Of a stretch of 6,310 nucleotides of DNA, positions 5,265 to 6,310 are shown piece by piece. Under the pieces are notes generated by a model that searched no databases, had not been told where the DNA came from, and was given only the letters and a program-made list of their open reading frames with translations. The stretch lies in the NCBI GenBank assembly GCA_003694825.1, contig RFJS01000070.1, forward strand, positions 1-6,310. The letters are read 5' to 3'. Positions within the stretch are counted from its first letter, which is position 1. Each line of letters begins with the position of its first letter. This stretch comes from Verrucomicrobiota bacterium (GTDB lineage Bacteria > Verrucomicrobiota > Verrucomicrobiia > Opitutales > Opitutaceae). A program made the translations under genes and the position numbers.

Positions 5265-6310
5265 ATGGGTGCTCTCTACCGCAATCTGGTTCGTCCGTGG
5301 ATGTCTCGCATGGATCCCGAGGAGGCGCACGAGCGGGCGATTCGAGCGCTTTCGGTGGCCTCGTCGCTGGGCGTGGTGCGCGAGCTGCTTCGCTGGCGCG
5401 GCTGGATCGGTCCGAAGGCGCGTCCCGTGTGGCTGTTCGGCCTCGAGTTTCCCAATCGCGTGGGCCTGGCCGCGGGATTTGACAAGAACGCGGTCGCCTG
5501 GCGGGCGTTGATGGCGCTGGGGTTCGGCCATGTCGAGGTCGGCACCGTGACCTATCACGAGCAGCCGGGCAACGAGCGTCCTCGCATCTTTCGCTATCCG
5601 GAACAGGATGCGCTGATCAACCGGATGGGATTCAATAATGATGGCGCGGAAAAGGTGGCACAGCGCCTTTCCCACCAGCCGGGGCCCGGGCGGCGTCCGG
5701 GCCCGCTGGGCATCAATATCGGCAAGTCGCGCGTCGCCGACATCGATGAGGCGGTGGCCGATTATCTGAATTCATTCCGGCTGCTCGTCGATCATGCCGA
5801 CTACATCGCGATCAACGTGAGCAGCCCGAACACGCCCGGCCTGCGCCAGCTCCAGGAGGAGAAGCGCGTGCGTGAATTGCTCGGGGCCCTGCAGGAGGCC
5901 AACCGCGCCCGGGGCGAGGCCCGGCGCCCGATTTTGCTGAAGATCGCGCCCGATCTGACGTTCCGGCAGATCGATGCCGTGTTGCAGGCCATCGCCGATT
6001 ACGGGATCGATGGCATCATCGCGACCAACACGACCCTGGCCCGGCCGGGTCCGTTTGCCACAAACAGCGAGCAGGGAGGGCTCAGCGGGCGGCCCCTGCG
6101 CGATATGTCCACGCACATCATCGACTACATCGCGCGCAAGACAGAGGGGAAGCTGCCCATCATCGGTGTCGGCGGGATCTTCGACTCGGCAAGCGCCGGG
6201 GAGAAGCTCGATGTCGGCGCCTCGCTGGTGCAGATCTACACCGGCATGATCTACGAGGGACCATGGCTGGGGCGCGACATCGCGATCGGACTTTCCGTGC
6301 GCGATCGCGA
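5265..6310 (+). CDS. pyrD: Dihydroorotate dehydrogenase, class 2 (3' end outside window)
   Basis: FMN enzyme that oxidises dihydroorotate to orotate, the fourth step of pyrimidine synthesis, passing electrons to membrane quinones. 348 complete codons are present, nearly the whole protein. The N-terminus LYRNLVRPWMSRMDPEEAHERAIRAL is the two-helix membrane-associating extension that marks class 2. Core motifs follow: VGLAAGFDKN (66-75, FMN-site Lys74), VGTVTYHEQPGNERPRIFR (92-110), INRMGFNND (118-126), the active-site segment INVSSPNTPGLR (183-194, catalytic base Ser187, equivalent to E. coli Ser175), TNTT, EQGGLSGRPLR, IIGVGGIFD and ASLVQIYTGMIYEGP near the edge. The presence of serine rather than cysteine as the base again fits class 2. 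The ATG at 5265 gives the family's standard N-terminus. The gene diverges from the acidic-tail gene across 200 bases; no clear plus-strand promoter or PyrR-type attenuator is seen. Confidence 0.97.
   Translation, partial: MGALYRNLVRPWMSRMDPEEAHERAIRALSVASSLGVVRELLRWRGWIGPKARPVWLFGLEFPNRVGLAAGFDKNAVAWRALMALGFGHVEVGTVTYHEQPGNERPRIFRYPEQDALINRMGFNNDGAEKVAQRLSHQPGPGRRPGPLGINIGKSRVADIDEAVADYLNSFRLLVDHADYIAINVSSPNTPGLRQLQEEKRVRELLGALQEANRARGEARRPILLKIAPDLTFRQIDAVLQAIADYGIDGIIATNTTLARPGPFATNSEQGGLSGRPLRDMSTHIIDYIARKTEGKLPIIGVGGIFDSASAGEKLDVGASLVQIYTGMIYEGPWLGRDIAIGLSVRDR

Noticed and set aside
1..6310. Defence system, prophage, transposon, CRISPR or tRNA gene
   Set aside because: No repeat array, transposase, integrase, terminal inverted repeats or tRNA-like cloverleaf noticed; nearly all sequence is explained by six genes and short spacers.

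Overview
The window is GC-rich DNA, roughly two thirds G+C by eye. It carries six protein genes, almost all of them housekeeping, and I see no tRNA, rRNA, CRISPR array, insertion sequence or phage gene. Gene content, protein style and SD-poor gene starts fit a Gram-negative-type bacterium. My best guess is Verrucomicrobiota near Opitutae, but this rests on recalled family resemblance and is tentative.

Layout, left to right. On the minus strand, reading right to left, are a small cupin protein (2943-2599), cysteinyl-tRNA synthetase cysS (2462-1101) and threonyl-tRNA synthetase thrS (1050 to the window edge, 3' part missing). The 50-base cysS-thrS gap holds a 12-base direct repeat. hemB (3146-4162, plus) diverges from the cupin gene across about 200 bases. 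hemB converges on an uncharacterised gene (5064-4312, minus) that encodes a 250-residue protein with a very acidic tail. Between those two lies a strong intrinsic terminator oriented for the minus-strand gene. A further 200-base divergent spacer leads to pyrD (5265 onward, plus, 3' end missing), a class 2 dihydroorotate dehydrogenase.

The named genes cover aminoacylation (cysS, thrS), tetrapyrrole synthesis (hemB) and pyrimidine synthesis (pyrD). They do not form one pathway; cysS and thrS may share a transcript. No defence, mobile or otherwise new multi-gene system is visible. The most interesting points are: a ThrRS that lacks the N-terminal TGS domain and carries an extra segment of about 25 residues beside its zinc cysteine; the acidic-tail protein of unknown function; the direct repeat before thrS; pyrimidine-rich leaders lacking Shine-Dalgarno sequences; and a HemB whose metal-site cysteines are replaced by Ala/Asp/Asp.
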